A stretch of DNA of 64,000 nucleotides from Sphingomonas donggukensis (GCF_023674425.1 NZ_CP098401.1:992001-1056000); one strand, 5' to 3'; counted from the first letter of the stretch, positions 1 through 9,009 are shown. Program-made: numbers and translations. The notes: a model not told the origin generated them from the sequence alone.

Positions 1-1219
1 AATTCAGCGCCGAATAGATCATCGTCTTCAGTTCGCGGCGGATCGGATAGGTGTTGCTGGGCGACATTTGCGTCATGAAGATCATGATGATGCGCTCCAC
101 GGGATCGATGAAGAACGCGGTCGAGAACAGCCCGCCCCAGTAGAATTCGCCGACCGATCCCGGTACCAGTGTCGGCGCGACGTCGATGGTGACCGCGAAG
201 CCGAGGCCGAAGCCGACCCCGGCGTTGGTCGCTTCCGAAAACATCGACCGGCTCATGCTGGCAAGGTCGGCGCTCCCGGGCAGGTGATTCATCGTCATCA
301 GCGCGACCGACTTGCGCGAAAGGATGCGCGCGCCGTCCAGCGTGCCGCCATCCAGCAGCATCCGGCAGAACCGATGATAGTCGAGCGCGGTCGAGACCAG
401 CCCGCCGCCGCCGGAGACCAGCTTAGGCGCCCGGCTCCACGCCGATGCCGCTCCCTGGTCGTACATCACGCGGCCTTTGCCGGGCGCCAGCGTATAGCAG
501 TCGGTCAGGCGATCGATCTTGTCGGCGGGCACTTCGAAGAAGGTGTCGTGCATGCCGAGCGGCGCGAAGATGCGGGTGCGGAATACTTCGGCCAGCGGCA
601 TTTCGGCGACACGCTGCACGACCAGCCCGAGAAGGTCGGTCGATACCGAGTAGTTCCACGCCTCACCGGGTGAAAACTCGAGCGGCAGCTTCCCCAGCGC
701 CGCGGCGAAGCCGTCGAGGTCGAGGTTGCCGTGCCAGCTTTCGATCCTGCCCTCGCGGTAGGCGGCGTCGATGTTCGAACGGTTCTGGAACCCGTAGGTG
801 AGCCCCGACGTGTGCCGCAGCAGGTCGATCATCCGCATAGGCTCGGCGGTTGGCTTGGTCGCGAACGCCATGCCGGCACCGCCGCCGTTGTAGACGCCGA
901 CGCCCTTCAGTTCGGGGACGACGTGGTGGACCGGGGTGTCGAGCGCGACCCGACCCTCCTCGACCAATTGCATGAACGCGACCGACGTCACCGGCTTGGT
1001 CATGCTGGCGATGCGGAACAGGCTGGCGTCATCGACCGCCGCGCCGCCTTCCCGCGCCGCGCCCATCGACGACAGGTGGACGATCGCGTCGTCGCGACCG
1101 ATCAGCAGTTGCGCGTTGGGCAGCTTGCCGTTGGCGACGTAATTCGCGTCGAGGAAGGCATCGATCCGGGCCAGGCGACCGGCGTCGAAGCCATGATCCT
1201 CGGGCTTCGCGATTGTCAT
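1..1219 (-). CDS. Serine hydrolase, class C beta-lactamase/EstB-type esterase family (3' end outside window)
   Basis: The reading frame starts at ATG 1219 and runs to the left edge without a stop, giving at least 406 residues. It carries the SxxK nucleophile motif (S-M-T-K, Ser about residue 72), a YSVS element (Tyr about residue 190) in the place of the family's catalytic tyrosine, and a G-rich C-terminal stretch. Families of this kind hydrolyse esters or amides through an acyl-serine, and EstB-like members are esterases rather than beta-lactamases. No signal peptide is evident, so it may be cytoplasmic. It is divergent from the acyl-CoA ligase gene. Substrate unknown. The gene is nearly complete: family members are usually about 400-430 residues. 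Confidence 0.88.
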   Translation of the reverse strand, partial: MTIAKPEDHGFDAGRLARIDAFLDANYVANGKLPNAQLLIGRDDAIVHLSSMGAAREGGAAVDDASLFRIASMTKPVTSVAFMQLVEEGRVALDTPVHHVVPELKGVGVYNGGGAGMAFATKPTAEPMRMIDLLRHTSGLTYGFQNRSNIDAAYREGRIESWHGNLDLDGFAAALGKLPLEFSPGEAWNYSVSTDLLGLVVQRVAEMPLAEVFRTRIFAPLGMHDTFFEVPADKIDRLTDCYTLAPGKGRVMYDQGAASAWSRAPKLVSGGGGLVSTALDYHRFCRMLLDGGTLDGARILSRKSVALMTMNHLPGSADLASMSRSMFSEATNAGVGFGLGFAVTIDVAPTLVPGSVGEFYWGGLFSTAFFIDPVERIIMIFMTQMSPSNTYPIRRELKTMIYSALN

Positions 1220-1371
1220 GGCTGGCCCATACCCCTGTTTCGAAACATTACCGGCGGCCCGCCCGGCGGGTGCGGCGTCTCTATCGCCTTGAGCGCCGCG
1301 CGAATCAACACTAAACCGTGTCGGGAACCGGCGTCCGCGCCCAAACCGAATATTCAACTGGAGAGCGCGCC

Positions 1372-3117
1372 TTGGCCGAAAAACCCCTGATCGCCCTCGA
1401 TCCCGCATGGCCCAGGATGACGCAGGAGCAGGCGAAGGCGCTGCTGTGTGCGCCCGGCGAGCGGTTCGAAATGGATACGGTGTCGGTCGGCGGCGTGCCG
1501 ACGCGGGTGTGGAAGAATGCGCCGCCCAATCTGTCGCTGCTGATCCAGTTCGGGCGCAGCCACGGCGACCGCGCGTTCATAGTCCATGAGGGCGAGCGGA
1601 TCAGCTACGACGCGACGGTGCGCGCCGTCGCGCATCTTGCCACCCGGATGCGCGAGATGGGCGTGGGGAAGGGCGACCGCGTCGCGCTGACCATGCGGAA
1701 CCTGCCCGAATGGCCGGTGATCTTCTTCGCAACGGTGGCGCTCGGCGCGATCGCGGTGCCGCTCAACGCCTGGTGGACCGGTGGCGAGCTGGAATATGGC
1801 ATGCGCGATTCGGGTGCGCGGATGCTGTTCGTCGATGCCGAGCGCCATGCCCGCCTCGCGCAATGCTATGACGCGCTGCCCGATCTGGAACGGGTCTTCG
1901 TCGCGCGGGCCCGCATCCCGCTGGAGGGGAAGGCCGGGGCGATCGAGGATCTGATCGGCACGCCCGACAGCTGGGCATCGCTGCCCGACATTCCGTTCCC
2001 CCAGACCGACATCCACCCGGACGACGACGCGACGATCTTCTACACCAGCGGCACCACCGGCGCGCCGAAGGGGGCGCTCGGCACCCACCGCAATTTCGTC
2101 ACCAACATCATGTCGTCGGGCTATGCCGCGGCGCGGATGCTGCTGCGCCGGGGCGAACCGATCCCCGATCCGGTGCCGAAGACGATGCTGACCGTCATCC
2201 CGCTGTTCCACGTCACCGCCTGTTCGGCGACGATGATGGGCGCGATCGCGGCGGGCAACACGCTGGTGTTCATGCGCAAATGGGATCCGGTCGCGGCGAT
2301 GGAGATCATCGCGCGTGAGCGGGTGGCGGTGACCGGCGGCGTGCCGACGATCGCGTGGCAGTTGCTCGAGCATCCCGACCGCGCCAACTACGACCTGTCG
2401 AGCCTGGAGATGATCGCCTACGGCGGCGCGCCGTCCGCGCCCGAGCTGGTCAAGCGTATCTACCAGGAGTTCGGCGCGCTGCCTTCCAACGGATGGGGTA
2501 TGACCGAGACGACCGCGACCGTGACGATGAACGGGGGTGAGGATTACCTCAACCGCCCGACCAGCTGCGGCACGCCGGTCGCCACCGCCGACCTGAAGAT
2601 AATGGACGTCGACGGCGTGTTCGAAATGCCGGTGGGAGAGGTCGGCGAACTCTGGGCGCGCGGCCCGATGGTCGTGAAGGGCTATTGGAACAAGCCGGAG
2701 GCGACCGCGGCGACCTTCATCGACGGCTGGGTCCGCACAGGCGACCTGGCGCGCGTCGATGACGAGGGGTTCTGCTACATCGTCGATCGCGCCAAGGATA
2801 TCGTGATCCGCGGCGGCGAGAACATCTATTCGAGCGAGGTCGAGGACGTGCTCTACGCGCACCCCGCCGTCACCGACTGCGCGCTGATCGGCGTGCCGCA
2901 CCGCACGCTCGGCGAGGAACCGGTCGCGGTCGTCCATCTGTCACCCGGCACGGAGGCGACCGAGGGCGAATTGCAGACTTGGGTTCGCGAGCGCCTAGCC
3001 AATTTCAAGGTGCCGGTCGCCATCCGTTTCGTGGAGGAAACCCTGCCGCGCAATGCCAACGGCAAGATCTTGAAAAAGGATCTGAAGGAGATGTTCGCCG
3101 ACCGGGCGGCGGCCTGA
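1372..3117 (+). CDS. Class I adenylate-forming acyl-CoA synthetase (AMP-binding)
   Basis: It probably activates a fatty or aromatic carboxylic acid to acyl-AMP and then acyl-CoA. Visible motifs are the P-loop TSGTTGAPKG (about residues 223-234), GWGMTETT, the hinge region with YIVDRAKDIVIRGGENIY, and the C-terminal PRNANGKIL with the catalytic Lys. I chose TTG 1372 because GGAG sits 8 nt upstream, giving 581 residues. An in-frame GTG at 1318 would add 18 poorly conserved-looking residues and has no obvious ribosome binding site. It stands alone, divergent from the serine hydrolase, and ends at a palindromic repeat. The acid substrate cannot be read from the sequence. Confidence 0.93.
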   Translation: MAEKPLIALDPAWPRMTQEQAKALLCAPGERFEMDTVSVGGVPTRVWKNAPPNLSLLIQFGRSHGDRAFIVHEGERISYDATVRAVAHLATRMREMGVGKGDRVALTMRNLPEWPVIFFATVALGAIAVPLNAWWTGGELEYGMRDSGARMLFVDAERHARLAQCYDALPDLERVFVARARIPLEGKAGAIEDLIGTPDSWASLPDIPFPQTDIHPDDDATIFYTSGTTGAPKGALGTHRNFVTNIMSSGYAAARMLLRRGEPIPDPVPKTMLTVIPLFHVTACSATMMGAIAAGNTLVFMRKWDPVAAMEIIARERVAVTGGVPTIAWQLLEHPDRANYDLSSLEMIAYGGAPSAPELVKRIYQEFGALPSNGWGMTETTATVTMNGGEDYLNRPTSCGTPVATADLKIMDVDGVFEMPVGEVGELWARGPMVVKGYWNKPEATAATFIDGWVRTGDLARVDDEGFCYIVDRAKDIVIRGGENIYSSEVEDVLYAHPAVTDCALIGVPHRTLGEEPVAVVHLSPGTEATEGELQTWVRERLANFKVPVAIRFVEETLPRNANGKILKKDLKEMFADRAAA

Positions 3118-3139
3118 AGGGCGCGCACCGCCATCAACA

Positions 3140-3207
3140 CCGTTCGCACTGAGCTTGTCGAAGTGCGTGTCTCGAACGACACGTGCTTCGACAGGCTCAG
3201 CACGAAC
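3140..3207. repeat. Palindromic intergenic repeat (CCGTTCG family), copy 1
   Basis: A long imperfect inverted repeat: the left arm begins CCGTTCG, then TGAGCTTGTCGAAG; the right arm mirrors it with CTTCGACAGGCTCAG and CGAAC. Inner arms CGTGTC/GACACG close the hairpin. It lies between two convergent genes and could serve both as a bidirectional terminator. Related copies lie at 12856, 14676, 32478, 36303 and 39023. Confidence 0.85.
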
Positions 3208-3212
3208 TGGGG

Positions 3213-3797
3213 CTAGCCCGAAATCTCATATTCGATCGGCTTGAAGCTGCCGTTGTTCGATTGCAGCGCCGAACACGCGGTCAGGCCGATAATCAGGTCC
3301 ATCCGCGCCACGAACGCAATGTGGTCGCCCGCTTTGCTGCGCGGCGGATCGACGCTGAGCGCGCCGGTTTCGAAATCGACCGAGACGTTCATGAAGCAAT
3401 TGAAGGCGGTCGGGATCATGTCCGGCTCCACCCCCCACGGCGCCAACGCGCGTTCGAGGTTGCCGAAGCACCCGTGGTGCGGCGCATCGTCGCCGTAGAT
3501 GATCCGGAACGTGTCCTTCGAACACGGAGTCAGCAGGAAGTCGTGGCGCCCGACGCTGTCGGACACGATGTCGAGCATCACGTTGCTGCGGTTCGAATAG
3601 AGCGGATCGCCGACACCGATGAACAGCTTGCTGGCGTAATCCAGCGTCCGCCCGGACGAAATCACCTCGCGAATGTCGGCGCGGTTGTACGCAAGGAGGT
3701 CCGCAACCTGCTCCCCGCGCGGATCATAGACGGTCAGCGTCTGCCCCTCGCGCAGTTCGAAGCCGACGCCGGAACGGCGCGCAATCTCATGCCGCAT
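3213..3797 (-). CDS. Urea carboxylase-associated family protein (UAAP/DUF1989)
   Basis: A 194-residue protein starting at ATG 3797 (MRHEIARRSG). It shows the DUF1989 pattern: a jelly-roll-like N-terminus with YDPRGEQVADLLAYN, the SNRSNVMLDIVSD block, CSKDTF, an HHGCFGNLERAL segment and NCFMNVSVD near the C-terminus. In this family the related pair CgdA/CgdB forms carboxyguanidine deiminase, acting after guanidine carboxylase; other members are uncharacterised. Here only one copy is present and no carboxylase is nearby. Its start lies 11 nt inside the end of the upstream GntA-like gene, so the two are translationally coupled. A small-molecule, probably guanidine-related, role is inferred. Confidence 0.88.
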   Translation of the reverse strand: MRHEIARRSGVGFELREGQTLTVYDPRGEQVADLLAYNRADIREVISSGRTLDYASKLFIGVGDPLYSNRSNVMLDIVSDSVGRHDFLLTPCSKDTFRIIYGDDAPHHGCFGNLERALAPWGVEPDMIPTAFNCFMNVSVDFETGALSVDPPRSKAGDHIAFVARMDLIIGLTACSALQSNNGSFKPIEYEISG

Positions 3798-4482
3798 CGC
3801 GGTTGCTCCCGCGGCCGGAGAAGGGGCAGCGCCAGTCGGCGCCGACCGCACGCCCGCTGTACTGGCGCGCTTCCGACACGCTGCCGTGCCGCGCCAGCAT
3901 CGGATTTTCCGACCCCGCCAGCGCGACGTCGCGGGTCAGGATAGAGCTGCGCAGTTTTTCGTACCGCCCGTCGCTGCGCAGCTGCTCGAACTGGTCGTGC
4001 AGGTTGAAGACGAGCGCCGGCGCGCGGAAGCGTCGCGCCGGGCGACTGGCGGCGGGGTGCAGCCCGACGACGAAGAACGCCTCGCCCGCGAAGCTCAGCG
4101 AGAAATGCGGATCGTCGGGATCGCCGCTGACGCGCGGGTCGGGTCGCTGCCCCAGCCAGTCGTCCTTGTCGCTGAGCGACTGAAGCCGCGCCCACAGGTT
4201 GCGCTCGAATTCCTCCTCTCCCGAGGTCGGCGCCGTTTCGAACAGCAACACGAACGAGCGGAACAGCGAGCGATCGGCGCGATAGTCGCCCACGAAGCGG
4301 TACAGCGCCGAATAGATGCGCATGTCGTCCCACGCCGATGCGATGTCGCGCGCCACCAGGAAGTGCATGTTACCGCGTGACAGCGCCGACTTCGCCCCGA
4401 CACAGGGAAAGCTGGCATCGGCGACGAAATCGCGGAAGGCATCGACGACGGGTTCGTCGGTGGAAAATTCGACGGTTTGCAT
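3787..4482 (-). CDS. YqcI/YcgG family protein, GntA-like heme-dependent N-oxygenase candidate
   Basis: A 231-residue protein starting at ATG 4482 (MQTVEFSTDEP). The family signature is visible: SFPCVGAKSAL near residue 25, then WDDMRIYSALYRF, a D-W-L-G-Q central block, HFSLSFAGEAFFVVGLHP, and the C-terminal WRCPF. Characterised relatives are heme-dependent N-oxygenases: GntA hydroxylates a guanidino nitrogen in guanitoxin biosynthesis and RohS oxidises 2-aminoimidazole. It is first in a two-gene operon with the UAAP protein and is divergent from a Crp/Fnr regulator. No other toxin-biosynthesis genes are present, so guanitoxin itself is unlikely. The assignment to the family is firm; the substrate is not known. 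Confidence 0.85.
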   Translation of the reverse strand: MQTVEFSTDEPVVDAFRDFVADASFPCVGAKSALSRGNMHFLVARDIASAWDDMRIYSALYRFVGDYRADRSLFRSFVLLFETAPTSGEEEFERNLWARLQSLSDKDDWLGQRPDPRVSGDPDDPHFSLSFAGEAFFVVGLHPAASRPARRFRAPALVFNLHDQFEQLRSDGRYEKLRSSILTRDVALAGSENPMLARHGSVSEARQYSGRAVGADWRCPFSGRGSNRDAA

Positions 4483-4532
4483 GCTGCCCACAACCCGGCA
4501 ACACGCTAATCGTTGCGCTTCCGGCACGGCGC

Positions 4533-4546
4533 CTGATCCAGATCAG
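4533..4546. promoter_or_regulatory. FNR/FixK-type box (CTGAT-CCAG-ATCAG)
   Basis: A perfect inverted repeat of half-sites CTGAT and ATCAG separated by four bases, close to the consensus TTGAT-N4-ATCAA bound by FNR and FixK regulators. It lies in the 119-bp divergent space between the GntA-like gene (start 4482) and the Crp/Fnr gene (start 4602). It could therefore control both, including autoregulation. Binding is inferred. Confidence 0.65.
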
Positions 4547-4601
4547 CGTGATTTTTCGCGGTGGCTGTCCGTCCGTGAAGAAACGAGTAGAAGGGGCCGC
4601 G

Positions 4602-5327
4602 ATGCTGACCGATCTTTTCCTGTGTGGCCGCCGCCGCGGCGAGCTGAGCGACGTCGAAAAGCGCGCGCTGGAAGGGGCCGCGACCGAAGTCCGAGCGATC
4701 CCCGCGCGCACCCGCATCGTCGAACGGGGCGAACGACTGCGCGCCAGCACCTTGCTGCTGGAGGGGTGGATGTGCCGCTACGTCGATTCGCGCGACGGCC
4801 AGCGTCAGATCGTCGCGTTGCAGGTGCCGGGCGATTTCGTCGATCTCCACGGCTTCCCCCTGGAACGGCTCGACCACGATGTCGGGACGCTCAGCGCGTG
4901 CCGGGTGGCGACGGTGCCGCACGACCGGCTGTTCCGGATCGTCGTCGAATTCCCGCACCTTGCTCGCCTGCTGTGGTTCAGCACGCTGCTCGACGCGGCG
5001 ATGCACCGCGAATGGATCTTCCGGATCGGACGGTTGAGCGCGCTCGGCCGCGTCGCGCATCTGCTGTGCGAGCTGCACGAGCGGCTGCGCGTGGTGGGGC
5101 TGGTCAAGGACGGCAGCTTCGATTTCCCGCTGACCCAGCAGGACATCGGCGAGGCGTGCGGCCTCACCAGTGTGCACGCGAACCGCACCATCGGCCGGCT
5201 GCGCAACGACGGGCTGGTCACGATCGCGCATCGCCGCGTCACCATCCACGATTTCGCCGGCCTGGCGCGCGTCGCCGAATTCGAGGGCGGCTACCTTTAT
5301 CTCGACGACGGGTCGCAGGGGGACTGA
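4602..5327 (+). CDS. Crp/Fnr family transcriptional regulator
   Basis: 241 residues from ATG 4602, which has an AGAAGG ribosome binding site about 7 nt upstream. Residues about 20-130 form the cyclic-nucleotide-type beta-roll (QVPGDFVDLHGFPL); residues about 165-225 form the winged helix, with the recognition helix in QQDIGEACGLTSVHANRTIGRLR broken across the usual positions. The N-terminus lacks the cysteine cluster of oxygen-sensing Fnr, so it is not an Fe-S Fnr; the effector is unknown. It is divergent from the GntA-like/UAAP operon with an FNR-type box between, so it is the obvious candidate regulator of that operon. Its last 31 bp overlap the convergent glpK 3' end. Confidence 0.9.
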   Translation: MLTDLFLCGRRRGELSDVEKRALEGAATEVRAIPARTRIVERGERLRASTLLLEGWMCRYVDSRDGQRQIVALQVPGDFVDLHGFPLERLDHDVGTLSACRVATVPHDRLFRIVVEFPHLARLLWFSTLLDAAMHREWIFRIGRLSALGRVAHLLCELHERLRVVGLVKDGSFDFPLTQQDIGEACGLTSVHANRTIGRLRNDGLVTIAHRRVTIHDFAGLARVAEFEGGYLYLDDGSQGD

Positions 5328-6799
5328 TCGCGGACGCGGGCGACCGCGTCGCGCCATCCGTTCAGCCGCCTGCCGCGCGCCACGGCATTGCCCGCGGGGG
5401 TGAAACGCTGCACCGGCCCGCGCATCGCCGCTGCCTGCTCCAGCCCGGCGAACAGGCCGCAGCCGACCCCGGCCATCATCGCCGCGCCCAGCGCCGTCGT
5501 CTCCGCCATCGCCGGTCGCTCGACCGTCACGTCCAGTATGTCGGCCAGGTCCTGCGCCATCCAGTCGTTGGCGACCATGCCGCCGTCTATCCTGAGGAGC
5601 GACCAGTCCGCTCCATCGGCGGCAAAGGCAGTCTTCAGGTCATGGGCCTGATGCGCCATCGATTCGAGCGCGGCGCGAACGATGTGCGCACGGGTCGCGG
5701 CGAAGCTGAGGCCGGAGATGCTGCCCCGCGCGTCGGGCTCCCACCACGGCGCGCCGAGCCCCGACAGTGCCGGCACCACGTAAACGCCGCCATTGTCGGC
5801 GACGCTGCGCGCCAGCGCTTCGGTCTCCGCCGCGGTGCCGATCAGGCCGACCGCGTCGCGCAGCCACTGGATCAGGCTGCCGGCGACGAACACCGACCCC
5901 TCCAGCGCATAGGCGCGCACGCCGCCCAACTGCCACGCGACGGTGGCGAGCAGGCGGTTCTTCGATTGCGGCAACTGCTGGCCGTACTGGGTCAGCACGA
6001 ACGCGCCGGTGCCGAACGTCGCCTTGGTCTCGCCGGGCGTCAGGCACGCCTGTCCGATCGTCGCCGCCTGTTGGTCCCCCGCCATGCCGCAGATGGGAAT
6101 CGATCCGCCGAAGCGCGTCGTCCGACCGATCGGTCCTGCGCAATCGACGATCTCGGGCAGAATGCTTCGCGGCACGTCGAACAGTGAGAGCAGCCCGTCG
6201 TCCCACTGCCCGCTGCCAAGCCCCATCAACAGCGTGCGCGACGCGTTGGTGGCGTCGGTGACGTGCAGCCCGCCGCGGTTCTCCCCCCCGGTCAGCTTCC
6301 ACACCAGCCAGCTTTCGACCGTCCCCACCGCCAGCCGGTCGTTAGCGTCGCGCACTGCCGGCCAGTGCTCGCGCGCCCAGGCGATCTTGGTCGCGCTGAA
6401 ATAGGGGTCGAGCAACAGGCCGGTGCGCGCCTGCACGCCGGCTTCCTCGCCCGCGTCGCGCAGGGTTCGGCACGTGTCGGCGGTGCGCCGGTCCTGCCAC
6501 ACGATCGCCGGCGCCAACGGTTCGCCGGTCGTCCGGTCCCAGAACACCACCGTCTCGCGCTGATTGGTGATGCCGATCGCGGCGACCCGGTCCGGACCGC
6601 CGGCCAGTTCCACCATCGCCTGCGCGCACGCGGCGGACCGTTCCCAGATTTCCGCAGCGTCATGCTCGACCCAGCCGGGCCGCGGATAGGATTGCGTCAG
6701 CGGCGCCGATCGGCTGCCCAGCACGCGTCCGTCGGGGGCGAACAGCATCGCCCGGGTCGAGGTCGTGCCCTCGTCGATGACCAGCAAAGTCTCTCCCAT
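5297..6799 (-). CDS. glpK: Glycerol kinase
   Basis: Converts glycerol and ATP to glycerol 3-phosphate in the cytoplasm. The 500-residue length matches the family. It starts at ATG 6799 with MGETLLVIDEGTTSTRAM, the phosphate-binding segment of FGGY kinases; further on are GVTNQRET-like ITNQRET, WQDRRT, the DATNASRT block, CGMAGDQQAA and GLGAPWWEPDARG. The glpF transporter and glpD dehydrogenase are not adjacent. It ends convergently inside the last codons of the Crp/Fnr gene (31-bp overlap). Confidence 0.96.
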   Translation of the reverse strand: MGETLLVIDEGTTSTRAMLFAPDGRVLGSRSAPLTQSYPRPGWVEHDAAEIWERSAACAQAMVELAGGPDRVAAIGITNQRETVVFWDRTTGEPLAPAIVWQDRRTADTCRTLRDAGEEAGVQARTGLLLDPYFSATKIAWAREHWPAVRDANDRLAVGTVESWLVWKLTGGENRGGLHVTDATNASRTLLMGLGSGQWDDGLLSLFDVPRSILPEIVDCAGPIGRTTRFGGSIPICGMAGDQQAATIGQACLTPGETKATFGTGAFVLTQYGQQLPQSKNRLLATVAWQLGGVRAYALEGSVFVAGSLIQWLRDAVGLIGTAAETEALARSVADNGGVYVVPALSGLGAPWWEPDARGSISGLSFAATRAHIVRAALESMAHQAHDLKTAFAADGADWSLLRIDGGMVANDWMAQDLADILDVTVERPAMAETTALGAAMMAGVGCGLFAGLEQAAAMRGPVQRFTPAGNAVARGRRLNGWRDAVARVRDQSPCDPSSR

Positions 6800-6867
6800 A
6801 CGGATCAGACTATCCGCTATTCCCCGGACAGGGAATGCGCGTAGGGTGCGCGGCGAAGGAGACGGGC

Positions 6868-8040
6868 GTGGCGGACGAGATGGCGGAACAGGATCAGGCA
6901 CCGGTCGAGGATCCCAGCCTGCGCCGCGACCGCCTGCTCGCGGCGATCGCGCTCATCATGGGTGCGCTGTTGCTGCTGGCGATGCCCTTCGCGTTGCAGC
7001 AAGGGGCGAGCTTCTTCCTGCCGACCACCGCCGCCATCGTCATCGCCATCGCGATGGTGCCGATGCTGGAGTGGCTGGAGCGCCGCCGCGTGCCGTCGGG
7101 CCTCGCCGCGCTGCTGTGCGTGCTGCTGTTCCTTGCCGCCGTCAACGTGGCGCTCGCGTCGATCGTCGTTCCGGCGTGGCAATGGGTGCGGATCCTGCCC
7201 GACCGCATCGACACCATCCAGCACAACCTGTCGCCGGTCATCGATCTGTATTCGAACCTCGAGAAATTCGTGAACAAGACGCTGCGCCAGATGGCCGACG
7301 CGCCGCAGCGTCAGCAGACCGCGCCGGTCGCCCCGCCGCGATCGATCGTCGAGCTGTTCGCGACGTCGGCGCCGTCCGCCTTCATCGAGATGTTCTTCGC
7401 GATCCTCGTCATCTATTTCTTCCTCGCCGGGTGGACGCGCACGCGGCGCGCGGCGATCACGCGGCGGACCAGCTTCGGCGGCGCGATGGCGACCGCGCGC
7501 GTCATCCAGGACGTCGTCGACGATACCTCGGCCTATCTCGGCACGATCACGCTCATCAACATCTGCCTCGGGCTCATCGTCTCGGGCCTGCTGTGGGCGA
7601 TCGGCATGCCGACGCCGCTGATGTGGGGCGGTCTGGTCGCGCTGCTCAACTATGTGCCCTATCTCGGGCCGATCCTCGCGGCGGCGCTGCTGGCGCTCGG
7701 CGGGCTGATGACCTTCCAGGACATCTGGTGGGCGCTGCTGCCCGCCGCGATCATGGCGGGCGCGCATCTGGTGGAGGCGAACGCGATCACCCCGCTGGTC
7801 GTCGGCCACCGCCTGACGATCAACCCGATCATGATCCTCATCTCGCTGAGCTTCTGGGGATGGGTGTGGGGAACGCCCGGCGCACTGCTGGCGGTGCCGC
7901 TCCTCATCATCATCCAGACCGTGCTCGACGCCGCCGGCCGCCCCGATGTCGCGGGCTTCCTGTTCGAGCGGGGGATGCTGGTGTCGCAGGCCGACGAAGG
8001 CTCGCGACTGCGCGTTCGGCGCGGCGATGCAAAAGAATGA
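6868..8040 (+). CDS. AI-2E/PerM family inner-membrane transporter
   Basis: 390 residues from GTG 6868, preceded by AAGGAG with 6-nt spacing (an upstream ATG at 6835 lacks one). About seven or eight hydrophobic segments, including paired helices near the N-terminus, a polar periplasmic-type domain around residues 110-170 and a late cluster with LNYVPYLGPILAA and a HLVEANAITPLVVG segment typical of the family. Members include TqsA (autoinducer-2 export) and various ion antiporters, so the substrate is open. It is divergent from glpK across a 68-bp gap. Confidence 0.9.
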   Translation: MADEMAEQDQAPVEDPSLRRDRLLAAIALIMGALLLLAMPFALQQGASFFLPTTAAIVIAIAMVPMLEWLERRRVPSGLAALLCVLLFLAAVNVALASIVVPAWQWVRILPDRIDTIQHNLSPVIDLYSNLEKFVNKTLRQMADAPQRQQTAPVAPPRSIVELFATSAPSAFIEMFFAILVIYFFLAGWTRTRRAAITRRTSFGGAMATARVIQDVVDDTSAYLGTITLINICLGLIVSGLLWAIGMPTPLMWGGLVALLNYVPYLGPILAAALLALGGLMTFQDIWWALLPAAIMAGAHLVEANAITPLVVGHRLTINPIMILISLSFWGWVWGTPGALLAVPLLIIIQTVLDAAGRPDVAGFLFERGMLVSQADEGSRLRVRRGDAKE

Positions 8041-8107
8041 TGCATCGCGCAAAAAGGGTCGTTGACACCCCCGGATCGGAGCCGTAACAGCGCCGCTCCG
8101 CAAGTCA

Positions 8108-8184
<77 letters not shown>

Positions 8185-8247
8185 CTTGCCGCAGGGTCGG
8201 CAAGGGCGGAATCCTCCCGAAAATCGTCGATGTGCGCGCGCGGCGGC

Positions 8248-8454
8248 TCAGCGCCAGCGGCCGGTTTCCATCCACTGGAGCGCGGGTCGCAGCGGACAGA
8301 TCCACACGATCCCCGCCACCAGATAGATCGGCAGCTGGACCAGCGCCGGCAGCGATCCGATCGCCCCGCTGAAGCTGGCGATCGCCACCACCCAGATCGT
8401 GACATAGGCCAGGATGCCCAGCATCCCGACCGGCTTGCGCCAGCTCGGCGTCAT
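8248..8454 (-). CDS. DUF2842 small membrane protein
   Basis: 68 residues from ATG 8454, with two hydrophobic segments (about residues 10-30 and 38-58) separated by a short loop, as in the DUF2842 family of small alphaproteobacterial inner-membrane proteins. Function unknown. The start overlaps the stop of the upstream formyltetrahydrofolate cyclo-ligase gene as ATGA, so it is probably translated with it. Confidence 0.82.
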   Translation of the reverse strand: MTPSWRKPVGMLGILAYVTIWVVAIASFSGAIGSLPALVQLPIYLVAGIVWICPLRPALQWMETGRWR

Positions 8455-8993
8455 CGAATCAGTCCCTTCTCGGTGGCGACCGCGTGCAGCGGCACGTCCC
8501 ACGCTTCGGTTTCCAGCATCAGCAGGCGCTGCATCGCCCAGGCGACGCCCAGCCGCCACGCATCGGGGTAGCGGGCAAAGGCGCGGTCGTAATGCCCCGC
8601 ACCTTGCCCCAGCCGGTTGAGCGCATCGTCGAACGCGACCAGCGGCGTCAGGATGATGTCGGGCGCGACCTCCGCCGCACTGTCGGCGGGCTGGCGCAGG
8701 CCGAACGGCCCGGGAAGCAACGGATCGCGCTCGTCCCACGCCAGGAAGCGCATCGGCGTCGCGCGGTCGACGACATGGGGCAGGGCGACGACGCACCCCG
8801 CCGCCCGCGCCGCCGCCGCCAGCCCCGACGGATCGGCCTCGCTGCCGATCGGGATGTACGACGCGACTACGCGGGCGCCGGCCAGCGCGTCCAGGAATTC
8901 GGGCGGCGCCGCGATCACCGCGTCGCTCGCCATCGCAAAGGCATCGCGCTCGGCGCGCATCCGGGCGCGCAGGATGCGTTTTTCATCGCTCAT
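8451..8993 (-). CDS. 5-formyltetrahydrofolate cyclo-ligase
   Basis: 180 residues. ATP-dependent conversion of 5-formyl-THF to 5,10-methenyl-THF in one-carbon metabolism. The family is shown by the basic N-terminus (KRILRARMRAERDAF), the YIPIGSEADPSGL segment, PLVAFDDALNRLGQGAGHYDRAF, which is the diagnostic substrate-binding G-Q-G-G/A-G-Y-Y/H-D block, and a VPLHAVATEKG end. It lies downstream of zapA and a 6S RNA candidate, the conserved zapA-ssrS-fau order of many proteobacteria, and is coupled to DUF2842 by ATGA. Confidence 0.95.
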   Translation of the reverse strand: MSDEKRILRARMRAERDAFAMASDAVIAAPPEFLDALAGARVVASYIPIGSEADPSGLAAAARAAGCVVALPHVVDRATPMRFLAWDERDPLLPGPFGLRQPADSAAEVAPDIILTPLVAFDDALNRLGQGAGHYDRAFARYPDAWRLGVAWAMQRLLMLETEAWDVPLHAVATEKGLIR

Positions 8994-9009
8994 CGCGGAT
9001 CGCCTGCAG

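Noticed and set aside
1318..1371. GTG 1318 as the start of the acyl-CoA ligase
   Set aside because: No ribosome binding site precedes it, whereas TTG 1372 has GGAG at correct spacing; kept as an alternative.
4602..4660. Oxygen-sensing Fnr with N-terminal Fe-S cluster
   Set aside because: Only one cysteine lies near the N-terminus of the Crp/Fnr protein; the required cluster of four is missing.
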